From contig DATGEO010000115.1 in assembly GCA_035310015.1 (NCBI GenBank), positions 1 to 28,192 on the forward strand: a stretch of 28,192 nucleotides of DNA. Direction: 5' to 3'. Made by a program: the position numbers and the translations under genes. Below the pieces are notes generated by a model. That model made no database searches, had not been told where the DNA came from, and saw only the letters and a program-made list of their open reading frames with translations. Each line of letters begins with the position of its first letter. Position 1 is the first letter of the stretch. The stretch is from DATGEO01 sp035310015 (lineage in GTDB: Bacteria > Chloroflexota > Dormibacteria > Dormibacterales > Dormibacteraceae). Shown piece by piece: positions 1 through 7,639 of this stretch.

Positions 1-1
1 C

Positions 2-199
2 GGTCTCGAGTCGGTGCGCACGTACAGCTTCGAGGAGAAGTTCTACCGCAAGCTCTTCTTCAAGGACGACCGGCTGGTGGGCGCGATCATGATCGGCCCG
101 CCGAAGGGCCGCAAGAAGCTCATCGAGATCATGCGCTCGCGGCAGAAGATCGAACGCCCGAAAGAAGAGCTGCTGGACCCCGCCAACCTGAAGGACTGA
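2..199 (+). CDS. NAD(P)/FAD-dependent oxidoreductase, C-terminal fragment
   Basis: Only the last 65 codons are inside the window; the gene enters from the left in frame 2. The visible part (YRKLFFKDDRLVGAIMIG, then a basic helix ending in EELLDP) resembles the C-terminal cap of NirB/rubredoxin-reductase-type pyridine nucleotide-disulfide oxidoreductases, where a strand pair of the form 'kl.l.dgrLvGaillG' is typical. The FAD and NAD binding folds would lie upstream and cannot be seen, so substrate and partner are unknown. The gene ends 58 bp before clgR in the same direction, but a promoter-like element lies in that gap, so the two are probably separate units. Confidence 0.6.
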   Translation, partial: GLESVRTYSFEEKFYRKLFFKDDRLVGAIMIGPPKGRKKLIEIMRSRQKIERPKEELLDPANLKD

Positions 200-237
200 G
201 CGGCCGGCACCCGCGCCCACGAGCTGGAGCGCCGTCG

Positions 238-278
238 TAGACTTTCGCTGTAGAGAGATGCCTTTCGCTTACAGCGAA
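238..278 (+). promoter_or_regulatory. clgR promoter region with ClgR-type palindrome
   Basis: TTCGCT-TAC-AGCGAA at 264-278 is a perfect 6+6 inverted repeat with a 3-bp centre and contains CGCTNNNAGCG, the core of the published actinobacterial ClgR box. A second half-site, TTCGCTGTA (244-252), pairs perfectly with TACAGCGAA (270-278), so two nested palindromes straddle the ATG at 258. The TTTCGCT half-sites repeat at 20-bp spacing, about two helical turns. TAGACT (238-243) is a possible -10. If that start is right, the box lies just downstream of the transcription start, which suggests autorepression. The box sequence is seen; ClgR binding is inferred. Confidence 0.6.
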
Positions 279-680
279 TCAGCCCAGGTGGTGCGGGCGG
301 CGCTTGGAGCAGTGCTCCGCGGCCGCCGCGAGGCGGCACGCCGCACGCTGAGCGAGGTCGCGGCCGAGGCCGGGCTGTCGCCAGCGCACCTGTCCGAGGT
401 CGAGCGCGGGCGGAAAGAGGTCTCGATCGAGCGCCTCCTGGCGGTCGCGCACGCCCTGGGCATCCGGCCCGCGGACGTCTACGCCGAGCTCGCCCGGCTG
501 CTCGGCGCCGACGCCGAGCGCCCGGCCTGGCCCGAGGACCCGCCGGTCAAGCTGCGCCTCGCCACCGCCGGCCTGCCCATGGACGCGCTGCGCAGCGTCG
601 CCGACTTCAGCGCCTTCATGGCGATGGCCAACCCCCCGCCGAAGCCGCGCGCACCGATCGGCTTCAACCCCAGGAGATAA
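258..680 (+). CDS. clgR: ClgR-like XRE-family transcriptional regulator
   Basis: A 140-residue protein with one Cro/C1-type helix-turn-helix at about residues 28-75 (RTLSEVAAEAGLSPAHLSEVERGRKEVS), the motif seen in ClgR and other XRE regulators. In actinobacteria ClgR controls clpP genes and its own gene; here clpP follows only 9 bp downstream, which supports the name. The C-terminal half (about 76-140) is proline/alanine rich and not recognisable. The ATG at 258 has only a weak GAGAG upstream. Typical ClgR proteins begin close to the residues encoded at GTG 288/291, so the real start could be there, which would place the palindrome at 264-278 in the promoter. The family is fairly sure, the start is not. 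Confidence 0.75.
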   Translation: MPFAYSESAQVVRAALGAVLRGRREAARRTLSEVAAEAGLSPAHLSEVERGRKEVSIERLLAVAHALGIRPADVYAELARLLGADAERPAWPEDPPVKLRLATAGLPMDALRSVADFSAFMAMANPPPKPRAPIGFNPRR

Positions 681-689
681 AGGAGAGTC

Positions 690-1310
690 ATGAGCCTCAT
701 CCCGACGGTGATCACCAACGACGGGCGCGGCGAGCGCGCCTACGACATCTACTCCCGGCTGCTGAAAGACGGCGTCGTCTTCGTGCGCGGCGTGATCGAC
801 GACGATCTCGCGAGCACGGTCACGGCCCAGCTGCTGTTCCTGGAGAACGAGGCACCCGACCATGACATCCACGTCTACATCAACAGCCCGGGCGGCTCGC
901 TGACCGCATCGCTGTCGATCTACGACGCGATGCAGTACGTCGGACCCCGCGTGGGCACGTTGTGCACGGGCCTCGCGGCGAGCGGCGCGTCGCTGCTGCT
1001 CGCGGGCGGCGCTCCGGGCCTGCGCATGGCGCTGCCCCACGCGCAGATCCTCATTCACCAGCCGTTCACGCAGGGCATCCAGGGCCAGGCGACCGACATC
1101 CAGATCCACGCGCAGGAGATCCTTCGCCAGCGCGAGCAGCTCGCGCGCATCTATGCGAAGCACACCGGCCGCGAGCTCGAGGAAGTCGAGCGCGCGATGG
1201 AGCGCGACTTTTTCATGACGCCGGAGCAGGCGAAGGATTGGGGTCTCATCGACCTGATCGTCGAGAAGAACCCAACCGTGGTGAAGGCAACGAAAGCCGC
1301 GACCGCGTGA
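690..1310 (+). CDS. clpP: ATP-dependent Clp protease proteolytic subunit
   Basis: A 206-residue ClpP serine peptidase, which assembles into the cytoplasmic barrel fed by ClpX/ClpC. The catalytic triad is complete: Ser98 in GLAASGAS, His123 in ILIHQP and Asp173 in ERDFFM, at the spacing usual for the family. The NSPGGS oxyanion-loop motif is at 65-70. Length is normal and no long propeptide is visible. The start has a strong AAAGGAG Shine-Dalgarno 7 nt upstream. It lies 9 bp after clgR, so the two are probably co-transcribed and ClgR controlled. Its TGA overlaps the GTG of the next gene, so the downstream epimerase is probably translationally coupled. Confidence 0.95.
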   Translation: MSLIPTVITNDGRGERAYDIYSRLLKDGVVFVRGVIDDDLASTVTAQLLFLENEAPDHDIHVYINSPGGSLTASLSIYDAMQYVGPRVGTLCTGLAASGASLLLAGGAPGLRMALPHAQILIHQPFTQGIQGQATDIQIHAQEILRQREQLARIYAKHTGRELEEVERAMERDFFMTPEQAKDWGLIDLIVEKNPTVVKATKAATA

Positions 1311-2290
1311 GAGTCGCCGTCCTCGGCGGCACGCGGTTCATCGGCCGCGCGGCGGTCGAGGAGCTGGCCGCTGCGGGCCACGAGCTGCTGCTCGTCCACC
1401 GCGGCGCGCTCGAGCCGGACGGCCTGCCCGCGGCGCGCCATCTGCACACCGATCGCGCCGAGCTGCACGCCAATCGCGAGCACATCGCCGAGTTCCGCCC
1501 CGACGCGGCGCTCGACTGCCGCGCCCTGACGCGGGCTGACGCCGAGACCGGGCTGGCGGCGCTGCCGGATGGCATCAGGCTGGTCGTGATCTCGAGCATG
1601 GACGTGTATCGCGCGTTCGGCGCGGTGAATCTCGGCGCCGAGACCGACCCTGTGCCCATCGACGAGGACTCGCCCCTTCGCTCGGAACGCTATCCGTATC
1701 GCGACCTCGCGCCCGACCGCCGCGACTACGACAAGCTCGACGTCGAGGACGTGTACCTGCCGGCGGGCGCGACGTCGCTGCGCCTGCCGATGGTGTACGG
1801 CGAGCACGATTATCAGCGGCGCGAGGAGTACATCCTCCGGCGCGTGCGCGCTCGACGCGCGCGCATCCCCTTCGGCTCCGGCCAGTGGCTCACGTGCCGC
1901 GGGTACGTTCGCGACCTCGCGCGCGGGATCCGGCTCGCGCTGGAGAAGGACGTCGCGCGCGGCGCAGCGCTCAACCTCGGCGACGATCGCACCTACTCGG
2001 TGCGCATGTGGTCGCGCATGATCCTCGACGCCGCCGGCTCGGACGCGGAGCTCGTTCGCGTGTCGGACGGTGTGCTGCCGCCGGACCTGGAAGAGACCGG
2101 CACGCTGTCGCAGCACGTCATCGCCAGCTCGCGCCGCGCGCAGCAGCTACTCGGCTGGACGCCTTCCAATCCCGAGGATTCGCTGCGCACCAGCGTGGCG
2201 TGGCACCTGGCGCACCCGCCCGAGAATCCTGACCCCGATTTCAGCGCCGACGATCGCGCCCTGGCGGAGGCGGGTTCGGCAACCGTCTAA
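1307..2290 (+). CDS. NAD-dependent epimerase/dehydratase family protein (extended SDR)
   Basis: A 327-residue Rossmann-fold protein starting at a GTG that overlaps the clpP stop (GTGA). The nucleotide-binding motif GGTRFIG is at residues 7-13, immediately after the start, as in atypical SDRs of the 'GGTRFIG' type. The central strand/serine region is SSMDVY; where YxxxK is expected there is only a YDKLDVE segment, so the classical catalytic tetrad is not clearly intact. A C-terminal segment (RRAQQLLGWTP.....SLRTSVAWHLAHPP) is typical of NDP-sugar epimerase-like members. The substrate is unknown. Coupling to clpP is probably operon packing rather than shared function. Confidence 0.8.
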   Translation: MRVAVLGGTRFIGRAAVEELAAAGHELLLVHRGALEPDGLPAARHLHTDRAELHANREHIAEFRPDAALDCRALTRADAETGLAALPDGIRLVVISSMDVYRAFGAVNLGAETDPVPIDEDSPLRSERYPYRDLAPDRRDYDKLDVEDVYLPAGATSLRLPMVYGEHDYQRREEYILRRVRARRARIPFGSGQWLTCRGYVRDLARGIRLALEKDVARGAALNLGDDRTYSVRMWSRMILDAAGSDAELVRVSDGVLPPDLEETGTLSQHVIASSRRAQQLLGWTPSNPEDSLRTSVAWHLAHPPENPDPDFSADDRALAEAGSATV

Positions 2291-2293
2291 GCT
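2288..2293 (+). promoter_or_regulatory. candidate leaderless -10 element of the UPF0182 gene
   Basis: TAAGCT fits TANNNT and ends 9 nt before the ATG at 2303. No Shine-Dalgarno is seen between them, so the mRNA may start at or next to the ATG. The hexamer overlaps the stop codon of the preceding gene. This is weak on its own but matches the same arrangement at other genes in the window. Confidence 0.3.
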
Positions 2294-2302
2294 TCGGCGC
2301 AG

Positions 2303-5164
2303 ATGACGCGCCGGTACCGGCCGTTCGATCCCTTTGAGCGCGGCGGTTTCGAGCCGCCTCGCGAAATCCGAATCCCCCGCCCGCCGCGGCGCTTCTGGGT
2401 GGGCCTGTCCCTCGTCGGCCTGGCGATCCTGATCTTCATCTTCACGAGCCCGATCGTCGGCGTCATCACGGAGCTGCAGTGGTACGACGCGCTCGGGTTC
2501 AAGGACGTGTACACGACGCGGCTCGTCCTCCAGACCGCCCTGTTCGTGGGCAGCCTGCTGGTCGCGTTCGTGTACCTCGCGGCCAACGTGCTGATCGCGC
2601 TGCGCATCCGCTCGGGGCCCGGCCTGCGCGCGGTGGGCATCCGGCGCTCGATCGTGCGCAGCGCCGCCGGCGCGGTCGCGCTGTCCGCCGCCGGCATCGT
2701 CGCCCTGATCCTCTCGACCGGCGCCGGCACGCAGTGGCAGGCGCTCGCGCTGTTCCAGCACGCGACGCCCACCGGCACCGTCGACCCGGTCCTCGGGCAA
2801 GACATCTCCTTCTACCTGCTGTCGCTGCCGTTCCTGCACTCGGTCGTCAACTGGGCGCTCGGCCTCGCTTTCATGGGCGCCCTGCTCACGGTTGCGCTTT
2901 ATGCGTGGCGCGGCGACACCTTCGCCCTCAACTTCACGCCGCCGGCCATAGCGCACATCTCCGGGATGCTCGCGGTGTTCGCGCTGACGCTCGCCGCCTG
3001 GACGTGGCTCGGCCGCTTCGACCTCCTCTTCGCGCACAACGGCGGGGTGGTGTGGGGCGCGGCGTATTCGGACATCAATGCGAGGCTGCCGATCCTGACC
3101 TTCGAGGCCGGCGGCGGCATAGTGGTGGCGGGCGCGCTCATCGCCAACATGTGGGTGCGGCGCCTGTGGCTGCCGGTCGCGTCGGCCGTCGTGTGGGTCG
3201 CGATGCTGATCCTGGGCGGGATCTATCCCGCGGTGGTTCAGAGCTTCCTGGTGACCCCGAACGCCCAGTCGTACGAGCTGCCGTTCATCCAGCGCGAGAT
3301 CGCGGGCACGCGCCAGGGGTACGGCCTGAGCGATGTGACGGTGCAGAACTTCACCGGCGACCAGCCCCTCACCGCGCAGGCCGTGCAGAACGACTCGGTG
3401 ACGATCGACAACCTGCGCCTCTGGGACGCGCCCGAGCTGCAGGACACGTACGAGCAGCAGCAGGGAATCCGTACCTACTACCACTTCTCGAACATCGACA
3501 TCGACCGCTACACGATCGGCGGCCAGTACAAGTCGCTCGAGATCAGCGCGCGGGAGTTCGATTACACGCGCCTCCCCGATTCCGCGCAGAACTGGATCAA
3601 CCAGCACCTTCAATACACGCACGGGTATGGAGTCGCAGCGAGCCCCGTCAACGCGGTCGCCGGCGAGGGCCTGCCCGACTACGTTGTGGGCGACGTACCG
3701 CCGACCGGCAGCCTGCCGGTCACCCAGCCGGCGATCTATTTCGGCCAGCTGAACAACCCGAACGACTACGCCATCGCGCCGACGAGCACCCGGGAGTTCG
3801 ACTACCCGCAGGGCGCGCAGGACGTGTACACGAACTACACCGGCACGCACGGCGTGCCCCTCAACGGCGTCAACCGCGCGCTGTGGTCGCTCAAGCTCGG
3901 CGACTTCAACCTGCTCGTGTCAGGGCAGCTGACGCCGAAGTCGCAGATCCTCTACCGCCGCAACATCATCGACCGCGTCAGCGAGATCGCGCCCTTCCTC
4001 GACTTCGACGGCGACCCCTACATCGTCGTGGTCGACGGCAAGCTCTACTGGATCATCGACGCCTACACGACCGCGGACAGCTTTCCCTATTCGCAGGAAA
4101 CGCAGTTTCAGGGCGGGGACATCAACTACATACGCAACTCGGTGAAGGTCGTCATCGACGCTTACGACGGCACCGCGACCTTCTACGTGGTCGATCCCAA
4201 CGACCCGCTCATCCGGGCGTACGAAGGGACTTTTCCGACCCTGTTCCAGCCGCTCGACTCGATGCCCGAAGGCCTGCGGGCGCACATCCGCGTGCCCGAA
4301 GACCTCTTCAACACGCAGGTGAACATCTACGCGACCTACCACATCAGCGATCCGCACGTGTTCTTCGCCCGCGAAGACGTGTGGGACATCCCCACCGCAT
4401 CGTCGTCACCGGGAGCGACGGGCACGCAGGTGCAGCCGTACTACGTGCTGTTCCGCCTGCCCGGCGAGAGCAAGCCCGAATTCCTGCTGATCATGCCGTT
4501 CACGCCGCACGGCAAGCCGAACATGGTGTCGTGGCTGGCCGCGCGCAGCGACGGCTCGAACTACGGCAAGTACGTGGCGTTCGTGCTGCCCAAGGACAAG
4601 GTCATCTTCGGGCCGCAGCAGGTCGCGAACCGAATCAATGAGAACCCCGCAGTCTCACGGGACTTCACGCTGTTCCACCAGGCTGGATCGCAGGTGCAGC
4701 AGGGCAACCTGCTGGTGGTGCCGATCGGCGACAGCTTCCTGTACTTCGAACCGATCTACCTGCGCGCGAGCCAGACCGAGAGCCTGCCCGAGCTGAAGAA
4801 GGTGATCCTCGCCGACCAGGACACCGTCGTCTACACCGATACGCTGCAGGAGGCGATCGACCAGCTGGTGGGCGCGAGCACGGGCCAGCCGCCACCGACG
4901 ACCACCCCGCCGTCGACCATAACGCCGGCCGTGCTCGCGCAGATCACGGGCCTGGTGGCGCAGGCGAACCTTCACTATCAGGCCGCCTACGCGGCGCTGA
5001 AGATCGGCGACTTCACCACCTTTGCCAGCGAGATGCAGCAGGTGGGCCAGATCCTGCAGGAGCTGCAGACCCTGACCGGCGGCACGCCGGGGACGAGCCC
5101 GTCGCCCTCGCCTTCTCCGGGCGCGCGCGCGTCGCCGAGCCCCGGCGCGTCAGCCAGTCCGTAG
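2303..5164 (+). CDS. UPF0182 family integral membrane protein
   Basis: A 953-residue protein of the UPF0182/COG1615 family, common in actinobacteria and relatives and of unknown function. The N-terminal third contains about seven hydrophobic segments (first at about residues 33-58, the others up to about 320), followed by a large, presumably extracytoplasmic domain with conserved-looking stretches such as PFIQREIAGTRQGYGL and SIYFGQL-like motifs. The tail after about residue 860 holds a PPPTTTPPST linker, a helix, and a low-complexity Ser/Pro repeat ending in SPSPGASASP, typical of a cell-envelope linker. Length is usual for the family. The 3' end overlaps the convergent pcm gene by 15 bp. 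Confidence 0.9.
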   Translation: MTRRYRPFDPFERGGFEPPREIRIPRPPRRFWVGLSLVGLAILIFIFTSPIVGVITELQWYDALGFKDVYTTRLVLQTALFVGSLLVAFVYLAANVLIALRIRSGPGLRAVGIRRSIVRSAAGAVALSAAGIVALILSTGAGTQWQALALFQHATPTGTVDPVLGQDISFYLLSLPFLHSVVNWALGLAFMGALLTVALYAWRGDTFALNFTPPAIAHISGMLAVFALTLAAWTWLGRFDLLFAHNGGVVWGAAYSDINARLPILTFEAGGGIVVAGALIANMWVRRLWLPVASAVVWVAMLILGGIYPAVVQSFLVTPNAQSYELPFIQREIAGTRQGYGLSDVTVQNFTGDQPLTAQAVQNDSVTIDNLRLWDAPELQDTYEQQQGIRTYYHFSNIDIDRYTIGGQYKSLEISAREFDYTRLPDSAQNWINQHLQYTHGYGVAASPVNAVAGEGLPDYVVGDVPPTGSLPVTQPAIYFGQLNNPNDYAIAPTSTREFDYPQGAQDVYTNYTGTHGVPLNGVNRALWSLKLGDFNLLVSGQLTPKSQILYRRNIIDRVSEIAPFLDFDGDPYIVVVDGKLYWIIDAYTTADSFPYSQETQFQGGDINYIRNSVKVVIDAYDGTATFYVVDPNDPLIRAYEGTFPTLFQPLDSMPEGLRAHIRVPEDLFNTQVNIYATYHISDPHVFFAREDVWDIPTASSSPGATGTQVQPYYVLFRLPGESKPEFLLIMPFTPHGKPNMVSWLAARSDGSNYGKYVAFVLPKDKVIFGPQQVANRINENPAVSRDFTLFHQAGSQVQQGNLLVVPIGDSFLYFEPIYLRASQTESLPELKKVILADQDTVVYTDTLQEAIDQLVGASTGQPPPTTTPPSTITPAVLAQITGLVAQANLHYQAAYAALKIGDFTTFASEMQQVGQILQELQTLTGGTPGTSPSPSPSPGARASPSPGASASP

Positions 5165-5776
5165 GGGAACGAACACCACCGGGAAGAGCGACCGGTAGGT
5201 CACGTCGTCGCCGCGGCGCGTGTAGAGACGAAGGTCCTGCGGCTGGTCGTGGCCAGCGCCGACGGGAATGACCATGCGGCCGCCCTCGGCCAGCTGCTCG
5301 ACCAGCGCCTTCGGCACCTCGTCGGCGGCACAGGCGACGACGATGACGTTGTAGGGCGCGCGCTCCGGCCAGCCGAGGCTGCCGTCGGCGACCGCGACGT
5401 CCACGTTGTCGAGCCCGAGCCGCCGCAGCGTCGCGGCCGCGCGCTCGGCCAGGGCGGGCTCACGCTCGAGCGTGACGACGGACGAGCACAGGTGCGCGAG
5501 CACCGCCGCCTGGTAGCCCGACCCGGTGCCGACCTCGAGCGCGACGTCCGAAGGCTGCGGCCCTGCCGCTTGCGTCATCAGCGCGACCACGAGGGGCTGA
5601 GAGATCGTCTGCCCCCAGCCGATGGCGAGCGCGCGGTCCTCGTAAGCGAAGCGGCGTGTCCCGCCGGCAAGGAACTCCTCGCGCGGCAGCAGCGCCATCA
5701 CGCGCAGCACGCGCTCGTCCGTCACGCCGTGCGGCGCGAGCTGCTCCGCCACCATCTTCTCGGCCGGGGTCGTCAT
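5150..5776 (-). CDS. pcm: protein-L-isoaspartate O-methyltransferase
   Basis: A 208-residue PCMT. It transfers a methyl group from SAM to isoaspartyl residues in damaged proteins. Visible hallmarks are GQTISQPLVVALM (the family's active-site loop), the SAM-binding ALEVGTGSGYQAAVL and the post-motif segment PYNVIVVACAADEVP. I start it at the ATG at 5776, because GGAGAG lies 6 nt upstream; a TTG at 5803 would add nine residues without a ribosome site. TACGCT at 5795-5800 could be its -10. It is convergent with and overlaps UPF0182, and its upstream region is the foldback element. Confidence 0.92.
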   Translation of the reverse strand: MTTPAEKMVAEQLAPHGVTDERVLRVMALLPREEFLAGGTRRFAYEDRALAIGWGQTISQPLVVALMTQAAGPQPSDVALEVGTGSGYQAAVLAHLCSSVVTLEREPALAERAAATLRRLGLDNVDVAVADGSLGWPERAPYNVIVVACAADEVPKALVEQLAEGGRMVIPVGAGHDQPQDLRLYTRRGDDVTYRSLFPVVFVPLRTG

Positions 5777-5813
5777 CGGAAGCTCTCCGACCCGAGCGTA
5801 CAATCACCTCGAC

Positions 5814-6014
5814 CTAGTGGCCCGTACCAGTTGGTTGCGCTGCATCTGGGGGCTGATTTCCGGCGAGCGTCCTGCGGACGATGACGCCTGCGTTGCGGGC
5901 CCCGCCGTTCGTCGTCAGGCATCTACCGATGCCATCCTCCTCTCGCCACCCGCGCCTTGGCGTCGCCGGCCTCAGCCCCCATCTGCACGCGCACCAGCCG
6001 TTACGGTCCACTAG
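5814..6014. repeat. ~200-bp foldback element (MITE-like or structured RNA)
   Basis: Two arms, 5818-5866 and 5963-6010, are imperfect inverted repeats over almost 50 nt. The ends are TGGCCCGTACCAGTTGGT and, on the other strand, TGGACCGTAACGGCTGGT (14/18 matches). The inner parts share TGGGGGCTGA and CCGGCGA. Both ends are bordered by CTAG (5814-5817, 6011-6014), which could be a target duplication of the IS5 type. The central 96 nt contains three further perfect hairpins: CGTCC/GGACG (5868-5880), GCGGG/CCCGC (5895-5905) and GGCATC/GATGCC (5918-5933). That branching is as expected of a structured RNA as of a miniature transposon. No open frame inside looks genuine. Confidence 0.6.
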
Positions 6015-7012
6015 TGGCGTCGGCCCCGGAACCCGTCCCTCAAAAGTGGCGCCGCCCGGTCAGGCAGCGTTCACGCCTGGTCCGGCGCAGCGGGCCCCCG
6101 CACTCCCGCGTCCAGTTCGCGCACCGCTCCGAGATGGACTTCGCGCGCTTTCTCGACTACTACCGCATCCGCTGGGTGTACGAGCCCGTGTCCTTCCCCA
6201 TCGGCTGGGAGGACGAGCGAGTGTCGGAGATGTTCACCCCCGACTTCTACCTGCCCGAGCACGACCTGTACGTCGAACTGACGACGATGAAGCAGTCGCT
6301 GGTCACGCCGAAGAACCGCAAGCTGCGCCTGCTGCGCGAGCTCTATCCCGACGTGAACGTGCGGCTGCTGTACCGCAAGGACTACCACCAGCTGCTCGCC
6401 AAGGCCGGCTACGAGGCGCTCGACGTCCAGCACCTGCGCAAGGAGGACATCGGCGAGATCCTCATCTCGCCGGTCGAGCTGGACACTCGCGTACGCGCGC
6501 TCGCGCGCAAGATCTCACGCGACTACCGCGGCCGGTCGCTGGTCGTCGTGGGCGTGCTCAAAGGCATCACCTTCTTCCTCGCCGACCTGGCACGGCAGAT
6601 CAAGGTCCCGTTCGTCATCGACTACATGGACCTCAAGCGCTATGCCGGCGCCGCGCCGCGCGACCGGGTGCGCGTCGCGCGCGACATCGACTACCCCATC
6701 GAAGGCCGCGACGTGCTCCTGGTCGAGGACATCGTCAACACCGGGTTCACCCTCGACTTTGTCCTCTCCCACCTGCGCCGCCGCGCGCCGGCCTCGATCG
6801 AGGTCGTCACGCTGCTCGACCGCCCGACCCGGCGGCTCGCGTCGGTTCCGATCCGCTACGTCGGCTTCCAGATCCCGAACGACTACGTCGTCGGCTACGG
6901 CCTCGACTACCGCGAGCTTTACCGCAACCTGCCGTTCATCTGCGTCCTGAAGCCGCGCGTCTACGAGATCGCCGTCGAGCCGGCGCCCGACGGTCCGGAG
7001 GCGAGCCGGTAG
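6014..7012 (+). CDS. phosphoribosyltransferase with N-terminal PD-(D/E)XK-like domain
   Basis: About 332 residues. The C-terminal half (about 145-325) is a hypoxanthine-guanine phosphoribosyltransferase type fold: LKGI at 182-185, the DYMDLKRY flexible-loop region at 203-210, and the PRPP loop VLLVEDIVNTGFTL at 234-247 with the acidic pair E238-D239. Such enzymes make IMP/GMP from purine bases and PRPP. The first 130 residues are an extra domain, SEMDFARFLDYYRI...TPDFYLPEHDLYVELTTMK, that resembles a restriction-endonuclease-like fold (P76-D77 ... E88, with Thr at the ExK lysine position and Lys at 93). I chose GTG 6014 because SEMDFARFLDYY belongs to the fold and must be included, and TACGGT (6002-6007) would give a leaderless start. 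TTG 5957 is the alternative. Confidence 0.8.
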   Translation: MASAPEPVPQKWRRPVRQRSRLVRRSGPPHSRVQFAHRSEMDFARFLDYYRIRWVYEPVSFPIGWEDERVSEMFTPDFYLPEHDLYVELTTMKQSLVTPKNRKLRLLRELYPDVNVRLLYRKDYHQLLAKAGYEALDVQHLRKEDIGEILISPVELDTRVRALARKISRDYRGRSLVVVGVLKGITFFLADLARQIKVPFVIDYMDLKRYAGAAPRDRVRVARDIDYPIEGRDVLLVEDIVNTGFTLDFVLSHLRRRAPASIEVVTLLDRPTRRLASVPIRYVGFQIPNDYVVGYGLDYRELYRNLPFICVLKPRVYEIAVEPAPDGPEASR

Positions 7013-7047
7013 ACAGCGGGGCCCGCCTCCTGCGCCTGCTCGATTGG

Positions 7048-7326
7048 ATGTCGGGCCAGGAGTTCGCGTCGCTGGCGGCGGGGCGCCGCAGCCTGCTGGA
7101 GCAGGTCGAATCGATAGTCCTGGACGCCCACCGCAGCCTATACGAGCGCGAGGGCCGGGAGTGGTCGAAACCGATCGCCTACCGCTGGCTTCACTACGAG
7201 GATCCGATGCCCGTGGCGAGGCTTCGCGAGGGTGTGGAAAAGCTCCGGAGCGAAGATGCCGATCTCGATGCCGCCGCTGTGGACAAAGCCTGCGCGGAGG
7301 CGCTCAAGATGGGATTTTCGAGTTGA
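7048..7326 (+). CDS. small protein of unknown function
   Basis: A 92-codon frame 35 bp after the phosphoribosyltransferase, in the same direction. The protein (MSGQEFASLAAGRRSLLEQV ... AYRWLHYEDPMPVARLREGV ... AEALKMGFSS) is charged, mostly helical, and has no membrane segment or recognisable motif. Base usage at third codon positions is strongly G/C, like real genes nearby, and the frame stays open upstream without another usual start codon. No Shine-Dalgarno precedes the ATG; a GGAGG lies further up, inside the previous gene. I do not recognise the family. Confidence 0.55.
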   Translation: MSGQEFASLAAGRRSLLEQVESIVLDAHRSLYEREGREWSKPIAYRWLHYEDPMPVARLREGVEKLRSEDADLDAAAVDKACAEALKMGFSS

Positions 7327-7639
7327 GACCCGGGTGTGGAGCCTTTGTGGAAAACAAATGCCCCAAGCGACCTTCCTGTTTACCCTGAAGTCCCCTATGC
7401 GTTTTTCGGTTTCCATCCCGGGTTGCCCCGGACCTTCCACCTACTCGACGTTCGGTATCCTCAGGTTTACCGTACTCAGCCGCTTGGGGCGACGCGAAAG
7501 TTATCAGCGCACCGAGCGCGCGTCAACAGATAAAAAAATGCGCACGCCAGGCAAATCTTTGTGGGGTTGACATGGCGTCGGGATGCGCATTAGAGGCGGC
7601 CCGTAACATTGCCTCACCAACGCGTGAGAAGGAGAACCG
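7327..7639. other. 313-bp intergenic region before the thiolase gene
   Basis: This is the longest gene-free stretch of the window and visibly richer in A/T than its surroundings. It contains an A7 tract at 7532-7538, a 7-bp direct repeat (ATGCGCA) on either side of the candidate promoter start, and scattered TGTGGA/TTATCA strings that are too degenerate to call DnaA boxes. No credible open frame, tRNA or terminator was found. It probably holds the promoter and 5' leader of the thiolase operon. Confidence 0.6.
7567..7596 (+). promoter_or_regulatory. candidate promoter of the thiolase-cupin operon
   Basis: TTGACA at 7567-7572 is a perfect -35 hexamer and rare in this GC-rich context. The best -10 partner at 18 bp is TAGAGG (7591-7596), which matches only three of six positions, so the -10 assignment is weak. 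The thiolase ATG follows about 45 bp downstream, with a good ribosome site. Confidence 0.4.

Noticed and set aside
2147..3850. 567-codon open frame on the minus strand
   Set aside because: It lies opposite the UPF0182 gene and the epimerase end; composition is Arg/Asp/Glu/Gln-rich without motifs, as expected of an antisense frame in GC-rich DNA.
2479..4641. 720-codon open frame on the plus strand
   Set aside because: It overlaps UPF0182 in another frame and encodes an Arg/Ala/His-rich chain without domains; UPF0182 homology decides the frame.
7346..7508. DnaA-box-like strings (TGTGGAAAA, TTATCAGCG) in an A/T-richer gap, suggesting an origin
   Set aside because: All deviate from TTATCCACA at two or more positions, there is no regular array, and no dnaA/dnaN neighbours.
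7531..7540. A7 tract as a minus-strand intrinsic terminator
   Set aside because: No GC-rich hairpin precedes the T-run on that strand, and no minus-strand gene ends here.
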